This document shows positions 25,400-33,740 of a stretch of 34,732 nucleotides of DNA, piece after piece. Each line of letters opens with the position of its first letter. Position 1 is the first letter of the stretch. The stretch lies in assembly GCA_025354645.1 (NCBI GenBank), contig JANXML010000100.1, positions 1 to 34,732 of the forward strand, given 5' to 3'. The notes beneath the pieces were generated by a model. The model searched no databases and was not told the DNA's origin. It was given only the letters and a program-made list of their open reading frames with translations. Source of the stretch: Arcicella sp. (GTDB lineage: Bacteria; Bacteroidota; Bacteroidia; Cytophagales; Spirosomataceae). The position numbers were made by a program, and so were the translations under genes.

Positions 25400-25457
25400 T
25401 TTTGCAGAATTTTAGGCAATGGCATAAAATATGACGAAATTTGTGTTATTACGTGAA

Positions 25458-25536
25458 AGGTTTTGGGTGTTAGATTTTAGTAATTGCATTTTTCTTTTGC
25501 TGAAACCTAACACCCAAAACCTAAAACCTAATAAAA
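25458..25536. repeat. Hairpin with 16-bp arms built of heptamers, upstream of groES
   Basis: Arms AGGTTTTGGGTGTTAG (25458-25473) and its exact inverse complement (25507-25522), loop 33 bp. The right arm continues as a heptamer array (GAAACCT, AACACCC, AAAACCT, AAAACCT, AATAAAA; 25502-25536) ending 37 bp before the groES ATG. Confidence 0.8.
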
Positions 25537-25573
25537 AACCTAAAAAAATAATTTAAAAATAAATATCAAATCA

Positions 25574-25852
25574 ATGTCAACAGTTAGTATTAAGCCTTTG
25601 GCTGACAGAGTTCTGGTTGAACCAGCAGCCGCAGAAGAAAAAACATCATTCGGAATTTATATTCCTGATAATGCCAAAGAAAAACCTCAAAGAGGAATTG
25701 TGATTGCGGTAGGTGCTGGCAAAAAAGATGAGCCAATGACCGTTGCAGTTGGAGACACTGTATTATACGGTAAATATTCTGGAACTGAAATCGCAGTTGA
25801 AGGAAAAGATTACTTAATCATGCGTGAGAGCGATATTTTCGCAATTCTTTAA
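25574..25852 (+). CDS. groES: Co-chaperonin GroES (10 kDa)
   Basis: The heptameric lid of the GroEL folding chamber. At 92 residues it is of normal size, with [12 protein letters not shown]-type N-terminus ([18 protein letters not shown]), the mobile loop ([21 protein letters not shown]), [16 protein letters not shown] and the C-terminal [13 protein letters not shown]. groEL follows after a 143-bp gap that has its own candidate promoter box and heptamer array, so the two genes may not be strictly one transcript. Confidence 0.97.
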   Translation: MSTVSIKPLADRVLVEPAAAEEKTSFGIYIPDNAKEKPQRGIVIAVGAGKKDEPMTVAVGDTVLYGKYSGTEIAVEGKDYLIMRESDIFAIL

Positions 25853-25924
25853 TTTTATTCGTGAGTGGTGTTTTTTGAGTTGTGATTATCCATATTCACC
25901 ACATTTTAATAGTTAATAATAAAT

Positions 25925-25932
25925 TAGTTTTG
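25925..25932 (+). promoter_or_regulatory. Candidate internal -7 box before groEL
   Basis: TAGTTTTG is an exact TAnnTTTG match 63 bp before the groEL ATG and would put the groEL heptamer array in the leader. No TTG at -33. A loose GTGGTG/CACCAC inverted repeat (25865-25870, 25897-25902) lies between it and groES. Confidence 0.35.
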
Positions 25933-25958
25933 AAATTTCAGATTAGTGTTGGCTGGTT

Positions 25959-27624
<1,666 letters not shown>

Positions 27625-27643
27625 TTCTGATTGGTTTTAAGTA

Positions 27644-27685
27644 ACAAAAACTCCCCTTGAATTTTAATTCTTGGGGAGTTTTTGT
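27644..27685. terminator. Bidirectional terminator between groEL and the transporter gene
   Basis: Arms ACAAAAACTCCCC and GGGGAGTTTTTGT are perfect inverse complements with A and T runs on the outer sides, so the hairpin serves both converging transcripts. Both stop codons lie within 25 bp. Confidence 0.9.
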
Positions 27686-27700
27686 TTGATATATTTCTAC

Positions 27701-28444
27701 TTAAATTTCTTCCCCCAAATATTTATCAATCCAATAATGAGCTAAATAAATAACAGGCGTAAGCAAAATTGCAGTCGTAAATTTATACAAATAACTATTT
27801 AGAGATGTCGAAACCCATTGTGCAATTGTCCAATTACCGAATAAAACGAAGGCAATTCCAATAACTACAAAACTGTCAATCAATTGAGACACTAAGGTTG
27901 AACCAGTGGCACGAAGCCAAATCTTTTTGCCATTTGTTTTACCTCTGATATAATGAAATACCGAAGCATCCAATAATTGACTAATTAAAAAAGCTGTGAG
28001 TGAACCCGTGATAATTCCCAAACCTTGTCGGAAAATTTTACTAAAAGCAGTATTGATATTAAAATTATCTGTTCCTTTATTTACCTCAATCCAAAAGTCT
28101 GCGGGACTCAATAAGGTTGCTCCGTAGATGATTATAAAGCAGTAAGCAATAAATCCAGCCGTCAAGTAGGAAACTCGCTGAACGCCTTTTTTGCCAAAAT
28201 ATTCATTAATAATATCGGAAGTAATGAACACAAAGGGCCAGTTTAAAGCACCAGCTGGTTGATTCAAATCCCAAGTGCCTAAGAAGGAATGCAAATGAAG
28301 TGGTTGAAATCCAAAAGTGCCTTCAACGGAAAAAATTTTAACGCCAATTATCTCAGCAACAATTGCATTTGAAAGAAAAATTCCGAAAAGAACGATAAAG
28401 AGTTTGGTTTTTTTTGAGTTGAATAGTGAAGTGTCAATAGTCAT
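27701..28444 (-). CDS. Queuosine precursor transporter (YhhQ/VUT family)
   Basis: An inner-membrane importer, known in the family for taking up preQ0/preQ1 used to make queuosine in tRNA. The 247-residue protein has about six helices and family features: FLSNAIVAEIIGVKIF at the first helix, WPFVFITSDIINEYFGKKGVQRVSY, and helices near the end with DSFVVIGIAF. I choose ATG 28444 (MTIDTSLFNSKKTK); the longer frame to 28516 overlaps the candidate promoter box. No queuosine synthesis genes are in the window, so the exact substrate is inferred from the family. Confidence 0.9.
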   Translation of the reverse strand: MTIDTSLFNSKKTKLFIVLFGIFLSNAIVAEIIGVKIFSVEGTFGFQPLHLHSFLGTWDLNQPAGALNWPFVFITSDIINEYFGKKGVQRVSYLTAGFIAYCFIIIYGATLLSPADFWIEVNKGTDNFNINTAFSKIFRQGLGIITGSLTAFLISQLLDASVFHYIRGKTNGKKIWLRATGSTLVSQLIDSFVVIGIAFVLFGNWTIAQWVSTSLNSYLYKFTTAILLTPVIYLAHYWIDKYLGEEI

Positions 28445-28509
28445 TACAGTCTTTTTTAAGCAATTAATGAGCATAAAATTATAAGAGGTATCTATGCGTG
28501 CAATAACCT

Positions 28510-28517
28510 CAAACATA
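28510..28517 (-). promoter_or_regulatory. Candidate -7 box of the transporter gene
   Basis: The minus strand reads TATGTTTG, an exact TAnnTTTG match, giving a leader of about 60 nt to the ATG at 28444. No -33 TTG at the usual spacing. Confidence 0.4.
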
Positions 28518-28587
28518 AATAACTACAATTTCTTAGGTTTTGTTTTGTTATGATTATTGGATTTAAACAGTAATTTACAGAAATGAT

Positions 28588-29805
28588 CTATAACTTTTTA
28601 CGGTTATTTTCAAAGTGCAATCCGATTTTATCCATTGCGATTCCTAATTGTTCCAGGTGCGGAAGAAAAACAATTCTAAAATGGTCTGGCTCCATATAGT
28701 TAAATCCTTTTCCTCCAACCACTAAAATTCGCTGGTCTTCTAACAAACTTAACACAAAATCACCATCATTTTTAAAATTAAATCGCTTCAAATCAATCTT
28801 TGGGAAAAGGTACATGGCTCCTTTTGGACGGACGCAAGTAATTCCTGGAATATCAACCAACTTTTGGTGTGATAGCTCCATTTGTTTATATAATCGTCCA
28901 GAAGATATTATTAAATCGTTGATGGATTGATAACCACCCAAGGCGGTCTGTATTCCGTATTGCGTGATAACATTGGAACAAAGACGCATAGAAGCCATGA
29001 AAGAAAGTCCTTCAATGTAAGATTTTGCTTTATGTTTTGCTCCCGTAAGAATCATCCAACCACCCCTAAAACCAGCAGCACGATAATTTTTTGACATTCC
29101 CCCCATTGTAATTATTAAAGTATCTTCAGACATACCCGCAGTTGAATGATGAATGGCTCCGTCGTAAAGAATTTTATCATAAATCTCATCAGCAAAAACA
29201 ATCAATTTGTGTTTTTCAGCTAAACGTACAATTCCTTCAACAATCTCTTTTTCATAAACCGCACCCGTTGGATTATTGGGATTTATCAACACAATTCCAC
29301 GAGTTTTATTTGTAATTTTTGATTCAATATCTTTCAAATCTGGGTTCCAATCTGATTCTTCGTCACACACATAATGAACGGGCGTACCACCTGCGAGGCT
29401 CACTGAGGTTGTCCAAAGAGGATAATCAGGTGAAGGAATAAGGATTTCATCATTTGGATTAAGTAAAGCAGTCATCACCAAAGCAATTAATTCACTTACG
29501 CCGTTACCGATAAAAACATCATCAATTTCAATATTTTTCACTCCTTGACTTTGGTAATATTGCATTACGGCTTTGCGGGCAGAAAACAATCCTCGAGAAT
29601 CTGCATATCCTTGTGCATTGCGGATATTCATAATAATATCGTGAATAATTTCATCGGGTGTTTCAAAACCAAATGCTGCGGGATTTCCGATGTTTAAAGA
29701 AGTGATTTTATAGCCCTCACGTTGTAATTGAAGGGATTTTTCATAAACAGGACCTCTAATATCATACCGAAGAGAATCAAGTCGGGAGCTTTTTAATATA
29801 TCCAT
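28588..29805 (-). CDS. alaA: PLP aminotransferase, AlaA-like alanine transaminase
   Basis: A cytoplasmic class I aminotransferase of 405 residues that in the AlaA group transfers amino groups between glutamate and pyruvate. Motifs: NIGNPAAFGFETP near residue 38, YADSRGLFSARKA, NPNNPTGAVY at 175-184, FADEIYDKI at 204 and PLP lysine K239 in MSKNYRAAGFRGGW. The last motif and the overall length fit AlaA (YfbQ) better than AspC. The substrate is inferred from family resemblance. A heptamer array abuts the ATG. Confidence 0.9.
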   Translation of the reverse strand: MDILKSSRLDSLRYDIRGPVYEKSLQLQREGYKITSLNIGNPAAFGFETPDEIIHDIIMNIRNAQGYADSRGLFSARKAVMQYYQSQGVKNIEIDDVFIGNGVSELIALVMTALLNPNDEILIPSPDYPLWTTSVSLAGGTPVHYVCDEESDWNPDLKDIESKITNKTRGIVLINPNNPTGAVYEKEIVEGIVRLAEKHKLIVFADEIYDKILYDGAIHHSTAGMSEDTLIITMGGMSKNYRAAGFRGGWMILTGAKHKAKSYIEGLSFMASMRLCSNVITQYGIQTALGGYQSINDLIISSGRLYKQMELSHQKLVDIPGITCVRPKGAMYLFPKIDLKRFNFKNDGDFVLSLLEDQRILVVGGKGFNYMEPDHFRIVFLPHLEQLGIAMDKIGLHFENNRKKL

Positions 29806-29847
29806 TTTATCACAGGTATCAGTTACCAGTTATCAATTATCAGAATT
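29806..29847. repeat. Heptamer array abutting the alaA start
   Basis: Six units in phase on the plus strand: TTTATCA, CAGGTAT, CAGTTAC, CAGTTAT, CAATTAT, CAGAATT. They begin at the base next to the start codon. CAGTTAT is the same unit as in the array at 23291-23388. Confidence 0.75.
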
Positions 29848-29930
29848 TCCTAAAAATTAATAATTAAAATTATATTTAGGGGATTTGCAAAGGTCTTAAA
29901 AAATTGGAAAACTTTAATACAATAAAATAG

Positions 29931-29965
29931 AAATGGGTAAGAAATGTTTAGTTCCTTACCCATTT
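29931..29965 (-). terminator. Terminator-like hairpin after the lipoprotein gene
   Basis: Arms AAATGGGTAAG and CTTACCCATTT pair perfectly. The hairpin lies about 40 bp beyond the lipoprotein stop, but the T tract on the minus strand is broken (CTATTTTATT). Confidence 0.6.
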
Positions 29966-30003
29966 ATTAAAATAAATTATTTTGTATAGGATTTCAAGTA
30001 ATG

Positions 30004-30765
30004 TTATCGCCTTTTTTCAAACCATTGTTCAAACAGAAAATTAATTGGTTCATTGTCTGTTTTATAAGAAATTTGAACAAATTTTGCTCTTGGATTTGCT
30101 TCCAAAAATACACCTCCACGCATGGATTGACCTGGTTGAAGCGTTGAGGTTCTAAAATTATCTTGCGACCAAACTTGACCTTCCCGATTTAATTGATCCA
30201 TTTTTGAGTAATAATTCGTGTGGTCAATAATTCTTTTAACTTGGGCAACTTGTACGACCGTCTCCGCTACTTGTGCGGTTCGCCAAGCACTTTCTGAATG
30301 TCTTCCTGAACTGGCAATTACAGCAACAATACCTCCCACAAACAAAAAGGTATTTACAATTCTTGCCCGTTTTATTTTCGCTTCTTGATTTGCTATTTCT
30401 TGTTGAACATAATTTATTTGTTGCTGAGGTTCAATTCCTTGATATGAATAAAGATACTTTCCATCTGCTGAAACCAAATTTTGCTTATTTTCATCAAGCG
30501 GTATGAAAGTAAAATCTTTGGGCGAAATTGTCATTGGTTGATTTGTATTATTGAAAACTTCAACATCAAAAACCATGTATTTTTCAAAAAAACCATCGTA
30601 AGAGGCTACAATCTTAATCCCATCTTTTTCTTGTTTTACAATTTGTTTTCCACCGTCAAAAACACTTTCTTGTTCAACTGGACGTAATCTCATCACACTC
30701 GTTGTAGAACACGAAAACATCGAACCTAAAAAAAACATATATAATGATGATTTAAACCATTTCAT
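30004..30765 (-). CDS. Lipoprotein of unknown function
   Basis: A 253-residue predicted lipoprotein: signal peptide MKWFKSSLYMFFLGSMFSC with the acylated cysteine at residue 19. The start at ATG 30765 is supported by a promoter box about 50 bp upstream, which rules out the longer frame to 30837. The first half looks beta-rich (KIVASYDGFFEKYMVFDVEVFNNTNQPMTI, like a domain seen in other Bacteroidota lipoproteins). A central helix carries a hydrophobic segment (NTFLFVGGIVAVIAS) after a charged stretch (QEIANQEAKIKRAR). The C-terminal part is again strand-like and ends in basic residues. I recognise no family; an envelope location is the only supported statement. Confidence 0.8.
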   Translation of the reverse strand: MKWFKSSLYMFFLGSMFSCSTTSVMRLRPVEQESVFDGGKQIVKQEKDGIKIVASYDGFFEKYMVFDVEVFNNTNQPMTISPKDFTFIPLDENKQNLVSADGKYLYSYQGIEPQQQINYVQQEIANQEAKIKRARIVNTFLFVGGIVAVIASSGRHSESAWRTAQVAETVVQVAQVKRIIDHTNYYSKMDQLNREGQVWSQDNFRTSTLQPGQSMRGGVFLEANPRAKFVQISYKTDNEPINFLFEQWFEKRR

Positions 30766-30812
30766 GATTTTATTTTTTAAAATTAATACACTGAAATCAT
30801 ACAAAAGACATT

Positions 30813-30820
30813 CAAATTTA
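30813..30820 (-). promoter_or_regulatory. -7 box of the lipoprotein gene
   Basis: The minus strand reads TAAATTTG, an exact TAnnTTTG match, with a leader of about 40 nt to the ATG at 30765. Confidence 0.5.
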
Positions 30821-30959
30821 AGGAAACCCCTATTCATAAAATAGAAATATTTTAAAAATAATTAGGAGTTAAACGTATATTAACTCACTGTTTTTCAAAT
30901 TAATACAGCATTATTGATAAAAAATACATAAAATAATTCAAGTTTTTTCTCTAAACGAC

Positions 30960-30991
30960 TTGCATTTTTATTCAAAAAAGACGTACCTTTG
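30960..30991 (+). promoter_or_regulatory. Promoter of the tRNA cluster
   Basis: TTG at 30960-30962 and TACCTTTG at 30984-30991, spaced 21 bp, fit the Bacteroidota sigma-A pattern with an exact -7 box. Transcription would start about 43 bp before tRNA-Ser. Confidence 0.7.
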
Positions 30992-31040
30992 CAAAACCTA
31001 AACACAACGAGAGTATCGAAAGAGAGACTAAATGTGTTGA

Positions 31041-31128
31041 GGAGAGTTGCCTGAGAGGCCGAAAGGAGCCGTTTGCTAAACTGCCGTACCTCACAAGGGT
31101 ACCGAGGGTTCGAATCCCTCACTCTCCG
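31041..31128 (+). tRNA. tRNA-Ser(GCU)
   Basis: Acceptor arms GGAGAGT and ACTCTCC pair, G is the discriminator, and the T arm is GAGGGTTCGAATCCCTC. The anticodon loop TTGCTAA carries GCT at 31075-31077. A long variable arm (GTACC...GGGTAC) marks it as a class II tRNA. CCA is not encoded, so RNase Z processing applies. Confidence 0.95.
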
Positions 31129-31183
31129 CAAAATTGATAGAAGTAAGATCATTTTTTTCGATTTTGTAATAGGTTATTATTTT

Positions 31184-31257
31184 CGGGGTGTAGCGTAGCC
31201 CGGTATCGCGCCTGCTTTGGGAGCAGGAGGCCGTAGGTTCGAATCCTGCCACCCCGA
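31184..31257 (+). tRNA. tRNA-Pro(UGG)
   Basis: Acceptor CGGGGTG pairs with CACCCCG; discriminator A. Anticodon stem CCTGC/GCAGG holds the loop TTTGGGA with anticodon TGG at 31218-31220. T arm TAGGTTCGAATCCTG. CCA is not encoded. Confidence 0.95.
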
Positions 31258-31259
31258 CT

Positions 31260-31289
31260 AAAATAGTTATCATTTATGGTAACTATTTT
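31260..31289 (+). other. Hairpin between tRNA-Pro and tRNA-Arg
   Basis: AAAATAGTTA and TAACTATTTT pair perfectly with a 10-nt loop and are followed by ATTTT. It may be a weak terminator or a spacer stem that helps separate the tRNAs during processing. Confidence 0.5.
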
Positions 31290-31298
31290 ATTTTAAAA

Positions 31299-31372
31299 GG
31301 TTCCGTAGCTCAGTTGGATAGAGCAACAGATTTCTAATCTGTGGGTCACAGGTTCGAATCCTGTCGGGATCA
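31299..31372 (+). tRNA. tRNA-Arg(UCU)
   Basis: Acceptor GGTTCCG pairs with CGGGATC (two G-T pairs); discriminator A. Anticodon stem ACAGA/TCTGT holds the loop TTTCTAA with anticodon TCT at 31333-31335. D arm AGCTCAGTTGGATAGAGC and T arm ACAGGTTCGAATCCTGT are standard. CCA is not encoded. Confidence 0.95.
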
Positions 31373-31374
31373 CT

Positions 31375-31411
31375 AAAAACCTCTCATACACACTGTATGA
31401 GAGGTTTTTTT
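31375..31411 (+). terminator. Terminator of the tRNA cluster
   Basis: Arms of 16 bp (31375-31390 and 31394-31409; core CCTCTCATACA) pair perfectly with a 3-nt loop and end in a T run, two bases after tRNA-Arg. Confidence 0.95.
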
Positions 31412-31412
31412 G

Positions 31413-31742
31413 TTTTTTGGATAGTTTATGGGATAGTAGAAAATAATTTAAAAAAGTTGAAATATTTTCACTTCTCCCTTAACAATATACAAAAATCAAT
31501 TAAGTCTTATCTTAATAACTAAAATAATTACATTTGCTATACAAACCTCTTTCTATCCATAACGGAATCACTTTGCTTAGGTAACTCGCCCGTATAGATT
31601 GAGGTTTTATCTTTAAGAATGATATTTTTATTTGTATTAGTGTATCATCTTTGTATTCAAACAAAAAATAAATCATAACAAGAAAACTAATTAACGACAT
31701 ATAAATTTTTAGCGTTTAGCTTAAAAATCCTGCCTAATCAAA
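31413..31742. other. Gene-poor stretch between the tRNA cluster and the R-M locus
   Basis: About 330 bp with no supported gene. A minus frame of 62 codons (31512-31700) has no recognisable content or promoter. There is no integrase fragment and I found no second copy of the tRNA-Arg 3' end here, so an attachment site is not shown. Confidence 0.55.
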
Positions 31743-31838
31743 ACCTGAGAAATTTTGTAGCACAGCGGGAAACGAAGCAAGAAACGTCATGCGGCATGCG
31801 TGGCGTTACTTCGTTTTGCTGTGCAGGTCTTCTCAGGT
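31743..31838. repeat. Large imperfect inverted repeat (cruciform-like) upstream of mod
   Basis: Nested complementary arms share one centre: ACCTGAGAA with TTCTCAGGT (31743-31751, 31830-31838), GCACAGC with GCTGTGC (31760-31766, 31818-31824), AAACGAAG with CTTCGTTT (31770-31777, 31809-31816) and AACG with CGTT (31783-31786, 31804-31807). The centre holds CATGCGGCATG. It is more GC-rich than its surroundings and lies 57 bp before the mod ATG. Confidence 0.8.
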
Positions 31839-31895
31839 ACCTTGATGGGCAAACGAGTAACGTTTCACGCTATTTTTATGTCCATACGCAACCGC

Positions 31896-33740
31896 ATGGA
31901 ACTCAAACAACTCCTCGAAAATACACTCAAAAAAGAACCGAATTTTCTGACCGACAAAGGTGAAATTAAAAAATGGGTTGTGATAAACAAAGCTCAAAAT
32001 TTTGACGAAACCTTGATTGGATTACTTTTGAGTAAACCTCAATTAAAAGCTGAATTCTTTAAGGAAATTAAAGGTATTTTTGTTTTTAACATCAATATTT
32101 TTACTGATTTTATTGAGCAGAAAGAATTTTTGGACGATAGTTACACCAAATTTGCGAATAAAATTGGAATAACAATCGGTGGAAAATTTTTACGCCAACG
32201 AAATGAAGTCTCTTTAGTGTGGCCTTATAAAGATTGCATATTGGAAGGAGGACAAAGCCGTGAAGAAGATTCTCGCAAAGAGATTTTTTTTAACGAATTA
32301 CTGTCCCAAGATGAAATAACGCAACTTTTAGAGCCAAAGGTTGTAACTAATGTAAAGTATTTTGGTGATACTCAAGAACTTATCCCTACTTCTAATTTAC
32401 TCATCAAAGGCAATAATCTATTAGCCTTACACAGCCTCAAAAAGAAGTTTACAGGAAAAGTAAAACTAATTTATATTGACCCTCCATATAATACTGGAAA
32501 TGATGGTTTCCGCTATAATGATTCATTTAACCATTCTTCATGGCTGACTTTTATGAAGAATAGGTTAGAAATAGCAAAGACATTATTGAGTGATGATGGA
32601 AGTATATGGATGAACGTAGATGATAGAGAAGCCCATTATTTAAAGGTGCTTGGAGATGGTATTTTTGGAAGAGATAACTTTATTGCAAATGTTATTTGGC
32701 AAAAGAAGTTTGCTCCTCAAAATGATGCAAAGTTTTTTTCTGACAACCATGACCATATTTTAGTTTTTAGTAAAAATATCAAGACTTTTAAGATGAACTT
32801 ACTTCCTCGAACAGAGGAAATGGATAATAGGTATAAAAATCCTGATAAAGACTATCGAGGAATATGGACTTCTGATAATTTATTAGTAAAAACATACTCG
32901 GCTTCTTACGACTATCCAATTACGAATCCAGTTGGTAGAGTCATTAACCCTCCAAATGGGAGTTGCTGGCGTGTTTCAAAAGAAAAATTTGAGCAACTTA
33001 AAGTAGATAATAGAATTTGGTTTGGAGAAGATGGAAGCAATGTACCACGCTTAAAACGATTTCTAACAGAAGTAAAACAAGGTATGACTCCTGTTACGAT
33101 ATGGAGCTATTCAGATGCGGGTCATAATCAAGATGCAAGAAGAGAATTGTTTGAATTAGGAGATAATTTATTTAAAACACCTAAACCCGAAAAGCTCTTA
33201 CAAAAAATCATATTAATCGGTTCAAATGAATCAGATATAGTATTAGATTTTTTCTCAGGAAGTGGTACAACAGCAGCAGTTGCCCACAAAATGAAAAGAC
33301 AATATATTGGGGTTGAGCAAATGGATTATATTGAAACAGTAACGGCAGAAAGACTTAATAAAGTGATTAAAGGTGAGCAGGGAGGAGTTTCAAAAGCCGT
33401 CAATTGGCAAGGAGGTGGCAGTTTCGTCTATTTAGAACTCAAAAAGCATAATGAAAATTTTGTAGAAAAAATTAGAGATGCAGAGAATTCCGAAGCGTTA
33501 TTAAAGATTTGGGAGGATATGAAAGAAAAGTCTTTTCTGAATTACAATGTTGATATAAAAAAGCAAGATGCGAATATTGAGGATTTTAAAACATTTACCC
33601 TCGAAATTCAGAAACAGCATTTGGTGACATTATTAGACAAAAATCAGTTGTACGTTTCTATGTCAAATATGAATGACACTGATTGTGGGGTTACAGAGGA
33701 AGAGAGGACTTTAACTAAAACGTTTTACCAAAATGACTAA
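31896..33740 (+). CDS. mod: Type III restriction-modification system, Mod DNA methyltransferase
   Basis: The methylation and recognition subunit of a type III R-M system, an N6-adenine methyltransferase. The 614-residue protein has the beta-class motif order: catalytic DPPY at 195-198 (KLIYIDPPYNTGNDGF) first and the SAM-binding DFFSGSGTT at about residue 450 later, with the variable target-recognition region between. I choose ATG 31896 (MELKQLLENTLKKEPNFL), a typical Mod N-terminus. The frame open to 31800 reads through the large inverted repeat. Its end overlaps res by 8 bp, implying translational coupling. The recognised sequence cannot be read from the protein. Confidence 0.93.
   Translation: MELKQLLENTLKKEPNFLTDKGEIKKWVVINKAQNFDETLIGLLLSKPQLKAEFFKEIKGIFVFNINIFTDFIEQKEFLDDSYTKFANKIGITIGGKFLRQRNEVSLVWPYKDCILEGGQSREEDSRKEIFFNELLSQDEITQLLEPKVVTNVKYFGDTQELIPTSNLLIKGNNLLALHSLKKKFTGKVKLIYIDPPYNTGNDGFRYNDSFNHSSWLTFMKNRLEIAKTLLSDDGSIWMNVDDREAHYLKVLGDGIFGRDNFIANVIWQKKFAPQNDAKFFSDNHDHILVFSKNIKTFKMNLLPRTEEMDNRYKNPDKDYRGIWTSDNLLVKTYSASYDYPITNPVGRVINPPNGSCWRVSKEKFEQLKVDNRIWFGEDGSNVPRLKRFLTEVKQGMTPVTIWSYSDAGHNQDARRELFELGDNLFKTPKPEKLLQKIILIGSNESDIVLDFFSGSGTTAAVAHKMKRQYIGVEQMDYIETVTAERLNKVIKGEQGGVSKAVNWQGGGSFVYLELKKHNENFVEKIRDAENSEALLKIWEDMKEKSFLNYNVDIKKQDANIEDFKTFTLEIQKQHLVTLLDKNQLYVSMSNMNDTDCGVTEEERTLTKTFYQND

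Noticed and set aside
25420-25435. Sigma54 -24/-12 promoter before groES
   Set aside because: TGGCAT fits the -24 part, but the -12 part reads ATGAC instead of TTGC, so the match is too weak to call.
25318-25573. CIRCE/HrcA operator before groES
   Set aside because: No TTAGCACTC-N9-GAGTGCTAA or near match; the palindromes present have different half-sites.
31512-31700. 62-codon minus frame in the gap after the tRNA cluster
   Set aside because: No recognisable sequence, no promoter box, and AT-rich DNA where chance frames of this size are common.
31299-31760. Phage or island attachment site at tRNA-Arg
   Set aside because: No integrase and no duplicate of the tRNA 3' end in the visible sequence; kept only as an inference.
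31800-31895. N-terminal extension of mod
   Set aside because: It runs through the large inverted repeat and has no Mod-like sequence; MELKQLLENTL at 31896 is the normal start.
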